Shown here in pieces: positions 26,699-35,909 of a stretch of 64,000 nucleotides of DNA. How positions within the stretch are numbered: the first letter of the stretch is position 1; every line of letters starts with the position of its first letter. The DNA is from Thermohalobaculum sp039805905 (GTDB taxonomy: Bacteria > Pseudomonadota > Alphaproteobacteria > Rhodobacterales > Rhodobacteraceae): the NCBI GenBank assembly GCA_039805905.1, contig JBDIVM010000005.1, positions 263,067-327,066 of the forward strand, written 5' to 3'. Under the pieces are notes generated by a model. The model was not told the DNA's origin. It ran no database searches and was given only the letters and a program-made list of their open reading frames with translations. A program made the translations under genes and the position numbers.

Positions 26699-28108
26699 TC
26701 AGAAGACGAGCGGCCCCAGCAGCATCCCAGCCGCCACGGCCACGGCGACGCCGATCAGGTCGAGCGGCGCACCGGCACCCAGCATCCGGGCGCCGGTGAC
26801 CGAGGGGTGGTTGAACACGATGGCATTCGGCGGCGTCGCGACCGGCAGCATGAAGCCAATCGAGGCCGCGAGCGCGACCGGCAGGGCAAAGGCGACCGGA
26901 TCGTGGCCGAGCCCCGCCGCAGCCGCGCCGGCCAGTGGCAGGAAGATCGCCGCCATCGCGGTATTGCTGGCAAGCTCGCCGAGGCCGACAATCACGAGCG
27001 CGGTCGCGACGACCAGCACCGGCATCGGCAGGCCGGCCAAGGCGCCGGAAGCACTGCCGATCCTGGCCGCGACGCCGCTCTCCGAGATCGCGGCGGCCAG
27101 CGCGAGGCCTCCGCCCACCAGGATCAGGACATCCCAGCGGAGCCGCGCCGCCTCGTCCCATGCGAGCAGCCGGCCACCCGTGCCCGACGGAATGATGAAG
27201 AGGGCGATAGCGGCGATCGCCGCGATCCCGGCATCGCTGAGGGCGACCCCCGGCAGCAGCCGTTCGAGGGCGGGGCGCAGGACCCAGCCGCAGGCCGCAG
27301 CCACCGCCACCGCACCCACCCGGCGCTCGTGTGGCGACATCGGGATTCCGGCGTCCGGGAGCAGCGGCATCGGTCCCGAGCCGATCCGGAAGCAGAGCCT
27401 CGTCAGCACCAGCCAGGCGAGCGGCAGCAGCACGAGGACCGCCGGCAGGCCCACCGCCATCCAGGCGGCGAAGCCGATCTCGACGCCGTGCGCCTCCCGC
27501 ATGTAGGCGGCGAAGAGCGCATTCGGCGGCGTCCCGATGATCGAGCCCATGCCGCCGATCGTCGCCGCGTAGGCGGTGCCCAGCATCAGGGCCGGGGAGA
27601 AGCCGCTCCCGGCAGTCGAACCGCCCGGCCGCGCGGCGGCGAGAGAGGCGGCGATCGGCGCCATGACCATCGCCGCCGCCGTGTTGCTGACCCAGAGGCT
27701 CAGGAACGCGGTCGCCGCCATCATCGCGGCGATGACCCCGGCCGGGCTTCGGCCGGCGAGTCCCAGGATGCGGACCGCGATCCGCCGGTGCAGGCCCGAC
27801 TCCTCGACCGCACGGGCGATCAGGAACCCGCCGAGGAACAGGAAGATCAGCGGATCGGCATAGGCGGCCGCGACCCGCTCGAGCGGACTGGCCCCCGCGA
27901 CGGGCAGCACGGCCACCGGTACCAGCGCGGTCATGGCCAGCGGCAAGGCCTCGGTAACCCACCAGACTGCCATCAGCGCGGCCGTCGCCGCCACGATCCG
28001 GCCCTCGGGCGGCAGCGCGTCCGACGGCAGCGCGAGACCGACCAGAACTGCTGCGGCCGGCCCGGCCCAGAGCCCGGCTCCCGCGATCCTTCTGAACCGG
28101 CCGGTCAT
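26699..28108 (-). CDS. SLC13/DASS family transporter
   Basis: A 469-residue integral membrane protein of the divalent anion:sodium symporter family, which imports di- and tricarboxylates or sulfate. Two SNT signature motifs are visible, WVSNTAAAMVMAP in the first half and ASNTAMAAIFLP in the second, each followed by a proline loop (GTPPNALFAAY; ATPPNAIVFN). About eleven hydrophobic segments are present. The ATG at 28108 gives a normal N-terminus. The substrate is not determined; no TRAP or dicarboxylate-sensing genes are adjacent. Confidence 0.9.
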   Translation of the reverse strand: MTGRFRRIAGAGLWAGPAAAVLVGLALPSDALPPEGRIVAATAALMAVWWVTEALPLAMTALVPVAVLPVAGASPLERVAAAYADPLIFLFLGGFLIARAVEESGLHRRIAVRILGLAGRSPAGVIAAMMAATAFLSLWVSNTAAAMVMAPIAASLAAARPGGSTAGSGFSPALMLGTAYAATIGGMGSIIGTPPNALFAAYMREAHGVEIGFAAWMAVGLPAVLVLLPLAWLVLTRLCFRIGSGPMPLLPDAGIPMSPHERRVGAVAVAAACGWVLRPALERLLPGVALSDAGIAAIAAIALFIIPSGTGGRLLAWDEAARLRWDVLILVGGGLALAAAISESGVAARIGSASGALAGLPMPVLVVATALVIVGLGELASNTAMAAIFLPLAGAAAAGLGHDPVAFALPVALAASIGFMLPVATPPNAIVFNHPSVTGARMLGAGAPLDLIGVAVAVAAGMLLGPLVF

Positions 28109-28208
28109 GCCGCCCCCGCTTCGCCCGCGCTGGTCCGAGCCTGCCTCGTCGGTTCCGGCGCGCATTGATCCGGGTCAACGGGCGGGCACCCCGGCGGGCT
28201 GCCGGCCG

Positions 28209-29888
28209 TCAGGCGTGCTCCTCGCGCAGTTCCTCCTCGAGCGCCCGGTTGTAGGCGGTCAGCGCATCGACATGGAACACGGCACCGAGCAGCTCCGGCG
28301 GCGCCTCCTCGTCGTCCCGGTCCTCGATCACCGGCAGGAAGCGGCCCTGGAGGGTGTCGAACATCGGCAGCGCCCTGGCCAGGCTGTCGTCCTTGTTCAG
28401 GAACACGCCCTGGTCGATCATCGCCTGACAGGCGGTGTCCGAGGCACAGTCCTCCGCTCCCCGCAGGCGCATCAGGCCGGCAACCGGCATGGTCGCGGCG
28501 ATATAGCCCTGCGGCCCGTCCGAGAGCCTGAGCCCCCGGCGGTGAAGCTGGGTCAGGAAGAATGATCGTGCCACCAGCCGGTCCGCAACCACCGAGGCGA
28601 GCGAGACCGAGATCAGCACCGCGATCCCGGCCTGCCAGTCGCCGGTCAGCTCGAAGACAATCAGGGTGGACGAAATCGGCGCGCCGAGAACAGCCGACGC
28701 CACGGCGCCCATCCCGGCGAGTGCATAGAGTCCCTGGCTGCCGGCGACGGCCGGAAAGAGCTGCACCGCCACCTCGCCGAAGGCCGAGCCTGCCAGCGCC
28801 CCGAGCATCACCGAGGGCGAGAAGACGCCGCCGCCCATCCGCCCGGCATAGGTGATCGCGACTGCCGCGACCTTGACCACCGCGAAGACCACCGCGGTCA
28901 CGAATGCCAGCCTGGTCGTGAGCGCCAGTGTCGTCGTCTCGTAGCCCACGCCGATGATGTGGGGAAATTCCAGCGCGATCAGACCGAGCAGCACCCCCGC
29001 CACTGCCGGACGCAGGACATCCGGAATGCCCGCCGCCGTCTGCATGCGGTCGGCGATTCCATCGGCGAAGAACAGGCTCCGAATCATCGCCACGGCGATC
29101 AAGCCCGAAAGAACACCCAGCAGCATGAAGGCGGGGATCTCGCCGTAGAACGCGATGCTGTGGACCGGCAGCGTGAACTCGGTGACGTCACCGAGATGGA
29201 TACGGCTGACCACCGCCGCGGCGACCGAGGCGATGACGATCGGGCCGAAGGCATGCAGCGCGAAATGGCGGAGCACCACCTCGAGGGCGAAGAGCGCCCC
29301 CGCGAGCGGCGCGTTGAAGCTGGCCGAGACGGCAGCCGCCGCGGCGCAGCCCAGGATGCTCCGGCCCGAGATCGCCGGCGCCTTCAGCCAGTGCGACACG
29401 AACGAGGCGAGAACCGCGCCGAGATGGATCGCCGGCCCCTCCCGCCCGGTGCTGCCGCCGGTCGAGAGCGTGACGACCGCGGCCAGCGACGAGGCGACCC
29501 CGACCCGGCGCCCGACCCGGCCGCCCTGCACCGCCGCGGCCTCGATCACCGCATCCACGCCGCGCGCGCGGCCGTCGCGCGTGAAGATGCTGAGGATCAG
29601 CCCGACCGTGAGCCCGCCCAGGACCGGCACCATCAGCACCACATACCAGGGCAGCTGCGCCGCGGCACTGTGGATCATCACGTCGTCGGCGCCGTAGAAT
29701 GTCTGCTCGAGACGGGCGATGGCGAGCCGGAACAGGATCACCAGGTATCCGGTCCCGATGCCGACGAACAGAGCCACCGGCCAGAGCATCAGGTCGCTCT
29801 GCAGCCGGGGCTTCGTCATCACGCGGCGCATCCGCAGCATACCCGCCCGGAAGCGTCTGGCGATCCGGCCTTTCCCGTTTCCCGGCAT
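28209..29888 (-). CDS. ClC-family chloride channel/antiporter with CBS region
   Basis: A 559-residue membrane protein of the ClC family. The gating motif GSTGREGPAIHLG carries the key glutamate, and GGVFSPSVMLG is the second selectivity motif. The classic GSGIP motif is not obvious (RDGRARGVDAVIEA instead), which is common in bacterial members with CBS tails. The C-terminal ~120 residues form a CBS-like cytosolic domain. The start is uncertain: GTG 29924, ATG 29888 and ATGs at 29840 and 29819 are in frame; 29888 has AGGGAAC upstream. Confidence 0.9.
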   Translation of the reverse strand: MPGNGKGRIARRFRAGMLRMRRVMTKPRLQSDLMLWPVALFVGIGTGYLVILFRLAIARLEQTFYGADDVMIHSAAAQLPWYVVLMVPVLGGLTVGLILSIFTRDGRARGVDAVIEAAAVQGGRVGRRVGVASSLAAVVTLSTGGSTGREGPAIHLGAVLASFVSHWLKAPAISGRSILGCAAAAAVSASFNAPLAGALFALEVVLRHFALHAFGPIVIASVAAAVVSRIHLGDVTEFTLPVHSIAFYGEIPAFMLLGVLSGLIAVAMIRSLFFADGIADRMQTAAGIPDVLRPAVAGVLLGLIALEFPHIIGVGYETTTLALTTRLAFVTAVVFAVVKVAAVAITYAGRMGGGVFSPSVMLGALAGSAFGEVAVQLFPAVAGSQGLYALAGMGAVASAVLGAPISSTLIVFELTGDWQAGIAVLISVSLASVVADRLVARSFFLTQLHRRGLRLSDGPQGYIAATMPVAGLMRLRGAEDCASDTACQAMIDQGVFLNKDDSLARALPMFDTLQGRFLPVIEDRDDEEAPPELLGAVFHVDALTAYNRALEEELREEHA

Positions 29889-29959
29889 GTTCCCTGCGGC
29901 CGACAGCGCAATCCCGGCTGCCACCCTAAGCGGCGCACCCCGGCAGGGAAAGCGGCAAG

Positions 29960-30466
29960 TCAGGATTTGCGGCGGATGCCCAGCGGATTCCCTGCAAGCC
30001 GGGGCCGCGGCAGCGCCGAATGCGCGTCGAGCAGCCGCGCGATCCGCGCCCGTGCCCGATCCGGAAACGGCGCCGAACGCCGGGCCTCGAGATCGACGTT
30101 CACCGTCAGGCTCTCATAGGTGGCCGCCGCGGCGCCCGTCCCGAGATTGATCATGGTCACGAAGAAGTGGATCCGCTTGTGGTCCGCATCGAGAAGCTGG
30201 AAATCGCAGGCGAACGCGTCGCCTTCCAGAAGCTCGGCAAGGTAATGGATCTGGGTCTGCAGGGCCATCGGACCCATGCGCGCCTCACGCACCATCTGTT
30301 CGCCGATGCCGAGCGTCTCGTCGAAGATCTCGTCCAGCGACCTGTCGAAGGCGAGCGTGTAATAGGCCACGTTCATGTGGCCGTTGTAGTCGATCCAGCC
30401 GGACTCCACCCGCCGCGGCCGGGTCCGGATCGGGGCGGCCGCCAGGGCCTCGCGGGTATCGGCCAT
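29960..30466 (-). CDS. Hot-dog thioesterase, YbgC/FcbC-like
   Basis: A 168-residue hot-dog protein with the catalytic block GWIDYNGHMNVAYYTLAFD near residues 23-41, where Asp and the GHMN pattern mark an acyl-CoA thioesterase of the 4-hydroxybenzoyl-CoA type. The C-terminal tail is Arg-rich. It is the second thioesterase of this kind in the window. It is divergent from the D-lactate dehydrogenase-type gene (start 30536), so they may share a regulatory region of about 70 bp. Confidence 0.82.
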   Translation of the reverse strand: MADTREALAAAPIRTRPRRVESGWIDYNGHMNVAYYTLAFDRSLDEIFDETLGIGEQMVREARMGPMALQTQIHYLAELLEGDAFACDFQLLDADHKRIHFFVTMINLGTGAAAATYESLTVNVDLEARRSAPFPDRARARIARLLDAHSALPRPRLAGNPLGIRRKS

Positions 30467-30535
30467 TCTGTCCTCGCTTGCGGTTGCCAGCGCTTATAGA
30501 TCAGCTTATCCGGACCGGGATCAAGAGAGGTGGCG

Positions 30536-31909
30536 ATGATGATCGAGGCGGCGATCGCGGAGTTGGCTCCGCATTTCGGCAGCCGGCTGAGCCGGGCGGC
30601 GGCGGTGCGCGAGCAGCACGGGCACGACGAATCGCACCACATGCCCCGGTCGCCCGATGCGGTGATCTGGCCGCATTCGACGGATGAGGTGGCGCTGGTG
30701 GCGCGCACCTGCAACGCCCATGGCTGCCCGGTCGTGCCCTGGGGGACCGGCACCTCGCTCGAGGGCCAGGTGATCCCGGTGCAGGGTGGCATCAGCCTCG
30801 ACTTCTCGCAGATGAATGCCGTGCTCGCCGTTCATGCCGAGGACATGGACGTGGTGGTCCAGCCCGGCATCACCCGCAAGCAGCTCAACGAGCATGTCCG
30901 CGATACCGGCCTCTTCTTCCCGGTCGATCCGGGGGCCGATGCCTCGGTCGGCGGCATGGCGGCGACGCGGGCCTCGGGAACCTGCGCCGTGCGCTATGGT
31001 ACCATGCGCGAGGCGGTGCTGGCGCTCGAGGTGGTGCTGGCCGACGGCCGCGTGATCCGCACCGGCAGCCGGGCGAAGAAATCCTCGGCCGGCTACGACC
31101 TGACCCGGTTGTTCGTCGGCTCCGAGGGGACGCTCGGCATCATCACCGAGCTGACCCTCCGTCTCCACGGCGTGCCGGAGGCGATCTCGTCGGCGACCTG
31201 CCCGTTCCCCGATCTCGAGAGCGCGGTCCGGACCGTGATCGAGACGATCCAGATGGGCATCCCGATGGCGCGGATCGAACTCCTCGACACCCTGACGATC
31301 AAAGGCTTCAATGCCTATGGAGGCTTCAGCCTGCCCGAGAGCCCGACCCTGTTCCTGGAGTTCCACGGCACCTCGGCGTCGGTCGCAGAGCAGGCCGAGA
31401 CGTTCGGCGAGATCGCGCGCGCGCATGGCTGCCTCGGCTTCGAGTGGGCCGCCAGCCCCGAGGAGCGCACCCGGCTCTGGGCCGCGCGGCACAACGCCTA
31501 TTACGGCCAGCTCATGCTCCGGCCCGGCACCCGCGGCTACATCACCGATGCCTGCGTCCCCATCTCGCGGCTCGCCGAGGCGATCAGCGAGACGGCGGCC
31601 GACCTCGCCGGGAGCCCCCTGATCGCGCCGCTCGTCGGCCATGTGGGCGACGGCAACTTCCACCTCGCGATCCTCATCGACCGCGACAACCCGGCCGAAC
31701 GCGCCGAGGCAGAGCGCCTCGGCGCCCGCATCTCCGAGCGCGCGATCCGGCTCGGCGGTACCGTCACCGGCGAGCACGGCGTCGGCATCGGCAAGCGCAA
31801 GTTCATGGCGGCCGAGCACGGGCCGGCCTGGGCGGTGATGGGCGACATCAAGCGCACCCTCGACCCGCAGGGCATTCTGAACCCCGGCAAGATGCTGCCG
31901 GGGAACTGA
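30536..31909 (+). CDS. FAD-binding oxidase, D-lactate dehydrogenase (cytochrome) type
   Basis: A 457-residue flavoprotein of the GlcD/LDHD family, which oxidises D-2-hydroxy acids such as D-lactate and passes electrons to the respiratory chain. The PCMH-type FAD-binding domain is about residues 35-215 (VVPWGTGTSLEGQV, GLFFPVDPGADASVGG). The C-terminal FAD-oxidase domain has GHVGDGNFHL and GEHGVGIGKRKF, with catalytic and iron/flavin-site His. The ATG at 30536 follows GAGAGGTGGCG; a GTG two codons earlier is possible. No glcE/glcF partners are adjacent, which favours a single-subunit LDHD-like enzyme. Confidence 0.9.
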   Translation: MMIEAAIAELAPHFGSRLSRAAAVREQHGHDESHHMPRSPDAVIWPHSTDEVALVARTCNAHGCPVVPWGTGTSLEGQVIPVQGGISLDFSQMNAVLAVHAEDMDVVVQPGITRKQLNEHVRDTGLFFPVDPGADASVGGMAATRASGTCAVRYGTMREAVLALEVVLADGRVIRTGSRAKKSSAGYDLTRLFVGSEGTLGIITELTLRLHGVPEAISSATCPFPDLESAVRTVIETIQMGIPMARIELLDTLTIKGFNAYGGFSLPESPTLFLEFHGTSASVAEQAETFGEIARAHGCLGFEWAASPEERTRLWAARHNAYYGQLMLRPGTRGYITDACVPISRLAEAISETAADLAGSPLIAPLVGHVGDGNFHLAILIDRDNPAERAEAERLGARISERAIRLGGTVTGEHGVGIGKRKFMAAEHGPAWAVMGDIKRTLDPQGILNPGKMLPGN

Positions 31910-31934
31910 GCGCCGGCAGGCCTGCCCGACAGAC

Positions 31935-32093
31935 CTATCTGATCCCGCGGATCAGCAGGAATACCGCCACCAGCGACAGGAGCCCCCAGGGGCTCAGCAT
32001 GAAGCCGATATAGTTGCCGGCAACCATGTTGAGCCCGGCGCCGGCCGCATCGCTCGCACCCTGGCCCGCTGTGCGCACCACGTCGCCCAGCAT
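31935..32093 (-). CDS. Small membrane protein downstream of recN (52 aa)
   Basis: A 52-residue reading frame, ATG 32093 to TAG 31935-31937, starting 2 nt after the recN stop. Its ribosome binding site (GAAGGCGGGCTGAAC before ATG) lies in the end of recN, so it looks translationally coupled. It has a Gly/Ala-rich N-terminal half and a clear hydrophobic helix (MLSPWGLLSLVAVFLLIRG, about residues 32-50) near the C-terminus. I know no family. The evidence is position, ribosome binding site and membrane helix; conservation is untested. Confidence 0.5.
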   Translation of the reverse strand: MLGDVVRTAGQGASDAAGAGLNMVAGNYIGFMLSPWGLLSLVAVFLLIRGIR

Positions 32094-32095
32094 GT

Positions 32096-33754
32096 TCAGC
32101 CCGCCTTCTCCATCAGCGCCCGGGCGGCCGATCGCGCCTCGGGCGTCAGCTTCTCGCCCGCCAGCATCCGCGCGATCTCCTCGACGCGCCGCTCCGGGCC
32201 GAGCGAGGATACCACGGTGCGGGTCACCCTGCCATCGGTGGTCTTGGCGATCTGCCAGTGGTGGGCGCCGCGGGCGGCGACCTGCGGACTGTGGGTCACC
32301 ACCAGGACCTGCGCCCCCTCGGCGAGGCGTGCGAGCCGCTTGCCGACCGCGTCCGCCGTGGCACCGCCGACGCCGCGGTCGATCTCGTCGAAGATCATCG
32401 TCAGCCCCGGCGTCCGGGCGGCGAGGCAGACCTTCAGAGCCAGCAGGAAGCGCGACAGCTCGCCGCCCGATGCGATGCGGTCGATCGCGCCTTCCGGCGC
32501 GCCGGGATTGATCGCCGCGGTGAAGCCGACCTCGTCCGTCCCTTCCGGTCCGGGGCTGCCCGCGGCGATCGCGATCCGGAAGCGGGCATGTTCCATCCGC
32601 AGCGGCGCAAGCTCCGCGGTCACGAGCCTGTCGAGCTTCCGCGCCGCCGCGGCGCGCGCGCCGCTCAGCTTGCGCGCGGCCGTGTCATAGGCGGCCCGCG
32701 CGGCCGCGACCTCCTGCTCCAGCCCGGCGATCCGCTCGCCCCCGAGGTCGAGTTCGGCGAGCTGCTGCCGCAATCGTGCGGCAAGCTCCGGCAGCGCGTC
32801 GGGCGCGACCTTGTGCTTGCGGGCGAGGCCGCGGATCGCGAAGAGCCGCTCCTCGACCGTCTCGAGCCTGCCCGCATCGAAGGTCAGCCGATCGAGCGCA
32901 TCGGCGATGCCCCGCTGGGCCTCGGAAAGCTCGGCCATGGCCCGGTCGAGCGCCTCGATCGGCTGGTCGAGCAGGCCTTCGGCCCTGCCCGCGCAGCGCG
33001 TCAGCCAGGAGAGCGCCCCGGCCAGTGCGCCCTCTCCGCCGTCGGCCGAGAGCGCCTGTGCAGCGCGCGCGACCTCGTCGCGGATGCGCACAGCGGCCTG
33101 CATCAGCCGGCGCTCGCCGTCGAGGCGGGCATCCTCGCCGACCGCGGAGGCAAGCTTCTCGATCTCGTCGAGGCTGTGCTGCAGGTAATCGGCATCGCCG
33201 GCGGCAGCTTCGAGTCGGGACCGCGCCCCGGCAAGCGCGCCCTCGGCATCGCGCAGGGACGACCAGAGCCGGCGTGTCTCGGCGAGGGCGGGTCCGAGAC
33301 CGGCAAAGGCATCGAGCAGCGGGCGGTGCGCGCGCGGGTTCAGCAGGCCGCGATCGTCATGCTGGCCATGCACCTCGACAAGGAACTCGCCCATCTGGCG
33401 CAATGCCTCGGCGCTCACGCGCTGATCGTTGGCGAAGCAGCGCCCCGGCCCGTCCTGCGCGGCGACCCGGCGCAGCACAAGCTCGCCCGGCGCCGCCTCG
33501 ATCCCGAGATCGGCCAGCAAGGCCAGCACCGGATGTTCCGCGCCGATCTCGAACACCGCGGTTGCCGAGGCCTGCGCTCCCCCTGCCCCGACCAGGTCTC
33601 GCCCGGCCCTGCGGCCAAGCGCGAAACCCAGCGCATCCAGCAGGATCGACTTGCCGGCGCCGGTCTCGCCGGTCAGCACGTTCAGCCCAGGCTGGAATTC
33701 GAGCCGCAGCGCCTCGATCAGCACGATGTTGCGGATCTCGAGGCTGTGCAGCAT
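32096..33754 (-). CDS. recN: DNA repair protein RecN
   Basis: RecN is a cohesin-like SMC-family ATPase that acts early in double-strand break repair. The 552-residue protein has Walker A GETGAGKS (residues 29-36), a long alpha-helical coiled-coil middle (about 150-370), and a C-terminal head with the ABC signature SGGELSRFLLALK and Walker B LTMIFDEIDRG. It lies 24 bp downstream of bamD on the same strand, the usual alphaproteobacterial order after lpxC and bamD. Confidence 0.95.
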   Translation of the reverse strand: MLHSLEIRNIVLIEALRLEFQPGLNVLTGETGAGKSILLDALGFALGRRAGRDLVGAGGAQASATAVFEIGAEHPVLALLADLGIEAAPGELVLRRVAAQDGPGRCFANDQRVSAEALRQMGEFLVEVHGQHDDRGLLNPRAHRPLLDAFAGLGPALAETRRLWSSLRDAEGALAGARSRLEAAAGDADYLQHSLDEIEKLASAVGEDARLDGERRLMQAAVRIRDEVARAAQALSADGGEGALAGALSWLTRCAGRAEGLLDQPIEALDRAMAELSEAQRGIADALDRLTFDAGRLETVEERLFAIRGLARKHKVAPDALPELAARLRQQLAELDLGGERIAGLEQEVAAARAAYDTAARKLSGARAAAARKLDRLVTAELAPLRMEHARFRIAIAAGSPGPEGTDEVGFTAAINPGAPEGAIDRIASGGELSRFLLALKVCLAARTPGLTMIFDEIDRGVGGATADAVGKRLARLAEGAQVLVVTHSPQVAARGAHHWQIAKTTDGRVTRTVVSSLGPERRVEEIARMLAGEKLTPEARSAARALMEKAG

Positions 33755-33778
33755 CCGGCCCCGTACCCCCGGCGCGGC

Positions 33779-34618
33779 TCAGAGCCACTTGCCCAGGATG
33801 ACCTGGCGATACACCCGCTCGAAGAAGCCGTCCGCATCCTCGCCCGCGGGCAGAACGTTGCGGCCGGTCAGCAGGGCATAGCTGTTCGCATACCAGGCCG
33901 AGCCCGGGTAGTTGTGCCCGAGAACGGCTGCGGCGGCGATTGCCTCCCGTTCCAGGCCGATCTCCAGATTGGCCTCGACCAGGCGATGCAGCGCCTCGGG
34001 CACCTGGCTCGTGGTCTGGTACTTGTCGACAACGGTGCGGAACCGGTTGACCGCCGCCTGATAGTGACCCTGCTTCAGGTAGTAGCGGCCGATCTCCATC
34101 TCCTTGCCGGCCAGGTGATCGAGGGTCAGGTCGATCTTGAGTTGCGCATCGCGGGCGAATTCGCTGTCCGGATACCGGTTCACCACCTCTCGGAGCGACT
34201 GCAGCGCCCGCTCGGTGGTGCCCTGGTCGCGGCCGACATCGACAATGTTGTCGTAGTAGCTGAGCGCGATCAGGTGCTGGGCGTAGGCGGCATCCTTGTC
34301 GGACGGGTAAAGGTCGAGGTAGCGACGGGCCGACGCGCGGGCAGCGCTGTAGTCGCCGGCCTGGTAGGACGAGAAGGCCGACATGATGATCGCCCGCTTG
34401 GCAAGCTGCGAGAACGGGTAGAGGCGGTCGATCTCGCTGAAGGTCTGGGCCGCCTGCTCCGGATTGCCATCGGCGAGCTGTTCCTCGGCCATCTGGAAGA
34501 TCTCGCCCGGAGGCAGCTGCTCGAACTCTTCCTTTTTGCTCGTGGGTCCCGAACAGCCTGCAAGCGCCAATGCGACGGCGAGGGCAGCAAATGGGCGCAG
34601 CAGGCGGGGGGTGGTCAT
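33779..34618 (-). CDS. bamD: Outer membrane assembly lipoprotein BamD
   Basis: BamD is the essential lipoprotein of the BAM complex that folds beta-barrel proteins into the outer membrane. The 279 residues begin with a lipoprotein signal (lipobox LAGC, Cys22) and then five TPR-like helical repeats (for example ADGNPEQAAQTFSEIDRLYP). The ATG at 34618 was picked because GGAGGAAAAG stands just upstream and it opens the signal peptide; the frame is open further up. It lies between lpxC and recN. Confidence 0.93.
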   Translation of the reverse strand: MTTPRLLRPFAALAVALALAGCSGPTSKKEEFEQLPPGEIFQMAEEQLADGNPEQAAQTFSEIDRLYPFSQLAKRAIIMSAFSSYQAGDYSAARASARRYLDLYPSDKDAAYAQHLIALSYYDNIVDVGRDQGTTERALQSLREVVNRYPDSEFARDAQLKIDLTLDHLAGKEMEIGRYYLKQGHYQAAVNRFRTVVDKYQTTSQVPEALHRLVEANLEIGLEREAIAAAAVLGHNYPGSAWYANSYALLTGRNVLPAGEDADGFFERVYRQVILGKWL

Positions 34619-34749
34619 CCGTCTTTTCCTCCGGTTCGCGGACGGCACCCCGCCCGACGGGCACATGGTGCAGCGCGGCGCAGAATAGTCATCCGCCGCC
34701 GCTTCGGAAAGGGGGCATGGTCGGCCCTGCCGTGCGCAGCCTTCGCCGC

Positions 34750-35676
34750 TCAGACCGCCGCCGGCACCGCCCGGATCGTGTGGGCGGGCGCCACCGGGAT
34801 CGCCGGGGGAAGTACGTCCGCAGGCGCCTCGCACCAGTGCCAGGCCGAGGGTCTGGCGAAGAGCTCGCGCAGCAGCAGGTTCGTCATTTCGTGCCCGGCC
34901 CTGAACCCGACATAGCGGCCGATGATCGGGGCACCGGCCAGCGCAAGATCGCCGACGGCGTCGAGCATCTTGTGGCGCACAAACTCGTCCGCATGCCGCA
35001 GGCCCTCCCGGTTCAGGATGCGGCCGCGGTGCACGACGATGGCGTTGCCAAGGTTGCCGCCCCGTGCGAGCCCCATCGCGCGGAGAGTCTGCACGTCCGC
35101 GAGCAGACCGAAGGTCCGGCTGTCGCTCAGCTCATCGAGCACGGCCTGCGGCGTCAGGACCATCTCCCGGCTTTGCGATCCGATGGCCGGCTCGTCGAAC
35201 TCCACCGTGAACGCCATCTCCGGCCGCGCCGCCGGCAGCAGCGAGGCCATGCGCTCGCCCATTCGTGCAGCGATGGGCTCGGTCACTCGGATCGCGCGGC
35301 GCATGCCGGCCGTATCATGGAAGCCCGTCGCGATCAGGCCGCGCACGAACCCGGCCGCGCTTCCGTCGAGCGCCGGCACCTCCGGCCCGTCAAGCAGCAT
35401 CGCGGCATCCGAGACTCCGCAGCCCCAGAGCGCCGCGAGCAGATGCTCCACCGTCCCGGCGCGACCGCCGTCATGGTATCCGAGCGAGGTCCGGAAACGG
35501 GTTTCGACCACCCGGTCATAGCGGGCCGGAGTAGCGACGCCATTGCCTCCGGTCCCTCGGCCGGCAAAGGACAGTCCGGCACCCGGGGCCGCCGGGAGCA
35601 CCGTCACCGCAACCGGCAGCCCGCAATGCAGGCCCGCGCCGCGGAATTCCACCGCCTTCGCGACCGTCCTGAACAT
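34750..35676 (-). CDS. lpxC: UDP-3-O-acyl-N-acetylglucosamine deacetylase LpxC
   Basis: LpxC is the zinc deacetylase of the committed step of lipid A synthesis. The 308-residue protein shows the first zinc-His block VEHLLAALWG (about 72-81), the catalytic DEFVRHKMLDAVGDLAL with the second zinc His and Asp, and AGHEMTNLL with the general-acid His. The ATG at 35676 matches the family N-terminus (KAVEFRGAGLHCG follows); a GTG at 35748 would add 24 residues with no family match. It follows ftsZ on the same strand beyond a strong terminator, so it probably has its own promoter. Confidence 0.94.
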   Translation of the reverse strand: MFRTVAKAVEFRGAGLHCGLPVAVTVLPAAPGAGLSFAGRGTGGNGVATPARYDRVVETRFRTSLGYHDGGRAGTVEHLLAALWGCGVSDAAMLLDGPEVPALDGSAAGFVRGLIATGFHDTAGMRRAIRVTEPIAARMGERMASLLPAARPEMAFTVEFDEPAIGSQSREMVLTPQAVLDELSDSRTFGLLADVQTLRAMGLARGGNLGNAIVVHRGRILNREGLRHADEFVRHKMLDAVGDLALAGAPIIGRYVGFRAGHEMTNLLLRELFARPSAWHWCEAPADVLPPAIPVAPAHTIRAVPAAV

Positions 35677-35840
35677 CTGCGCCTGCGTCCCACTGCTGGG
35701 AACCTGTCGTCGGCAAGGCGCCGACGAACCGGCCATACACACCTTCACGAGGTGTTTACCGGCTGGCGGAGAACGGTCTCAAATCAATCTTTATGACGCT
35801 TTGCGACCGGCTCCCTGAGCGTCGCCAGCAGGGCAGCGTC

Positions 35841-35868
35841 AAAAAAGAGGCCGCCCGGAGGCGGCCGA
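35841..35868 (-). terminator. Rho-independent terminator after ftsZ
   Basis: On the minus strand a perfect 7-bp stem GGCCGCC / GGCGGCC with a 4-nt loop (TCCG) is followed by CTC and then six T residues. It lies about 40 bp after the ftsZ stop and would end dcw transcription before lpxC. Confidence 0.85.
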
Positions 35869-35909
35869 GAGGTGATGAAGAGGGTCGTACTCTGTCGCGC
35901 CGATAGTCG

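Noticed and set aside
32258..34915. 885-codon plus-strand frame, and similar ones at 43,078-45,690 and 48,127-50,790
   Set aside because: These are antisense to recN/bamD, murC/murG and mraY/murF. The minus-strand genes have full family motifs, and high-GC DNA often keeps antisense frames open.
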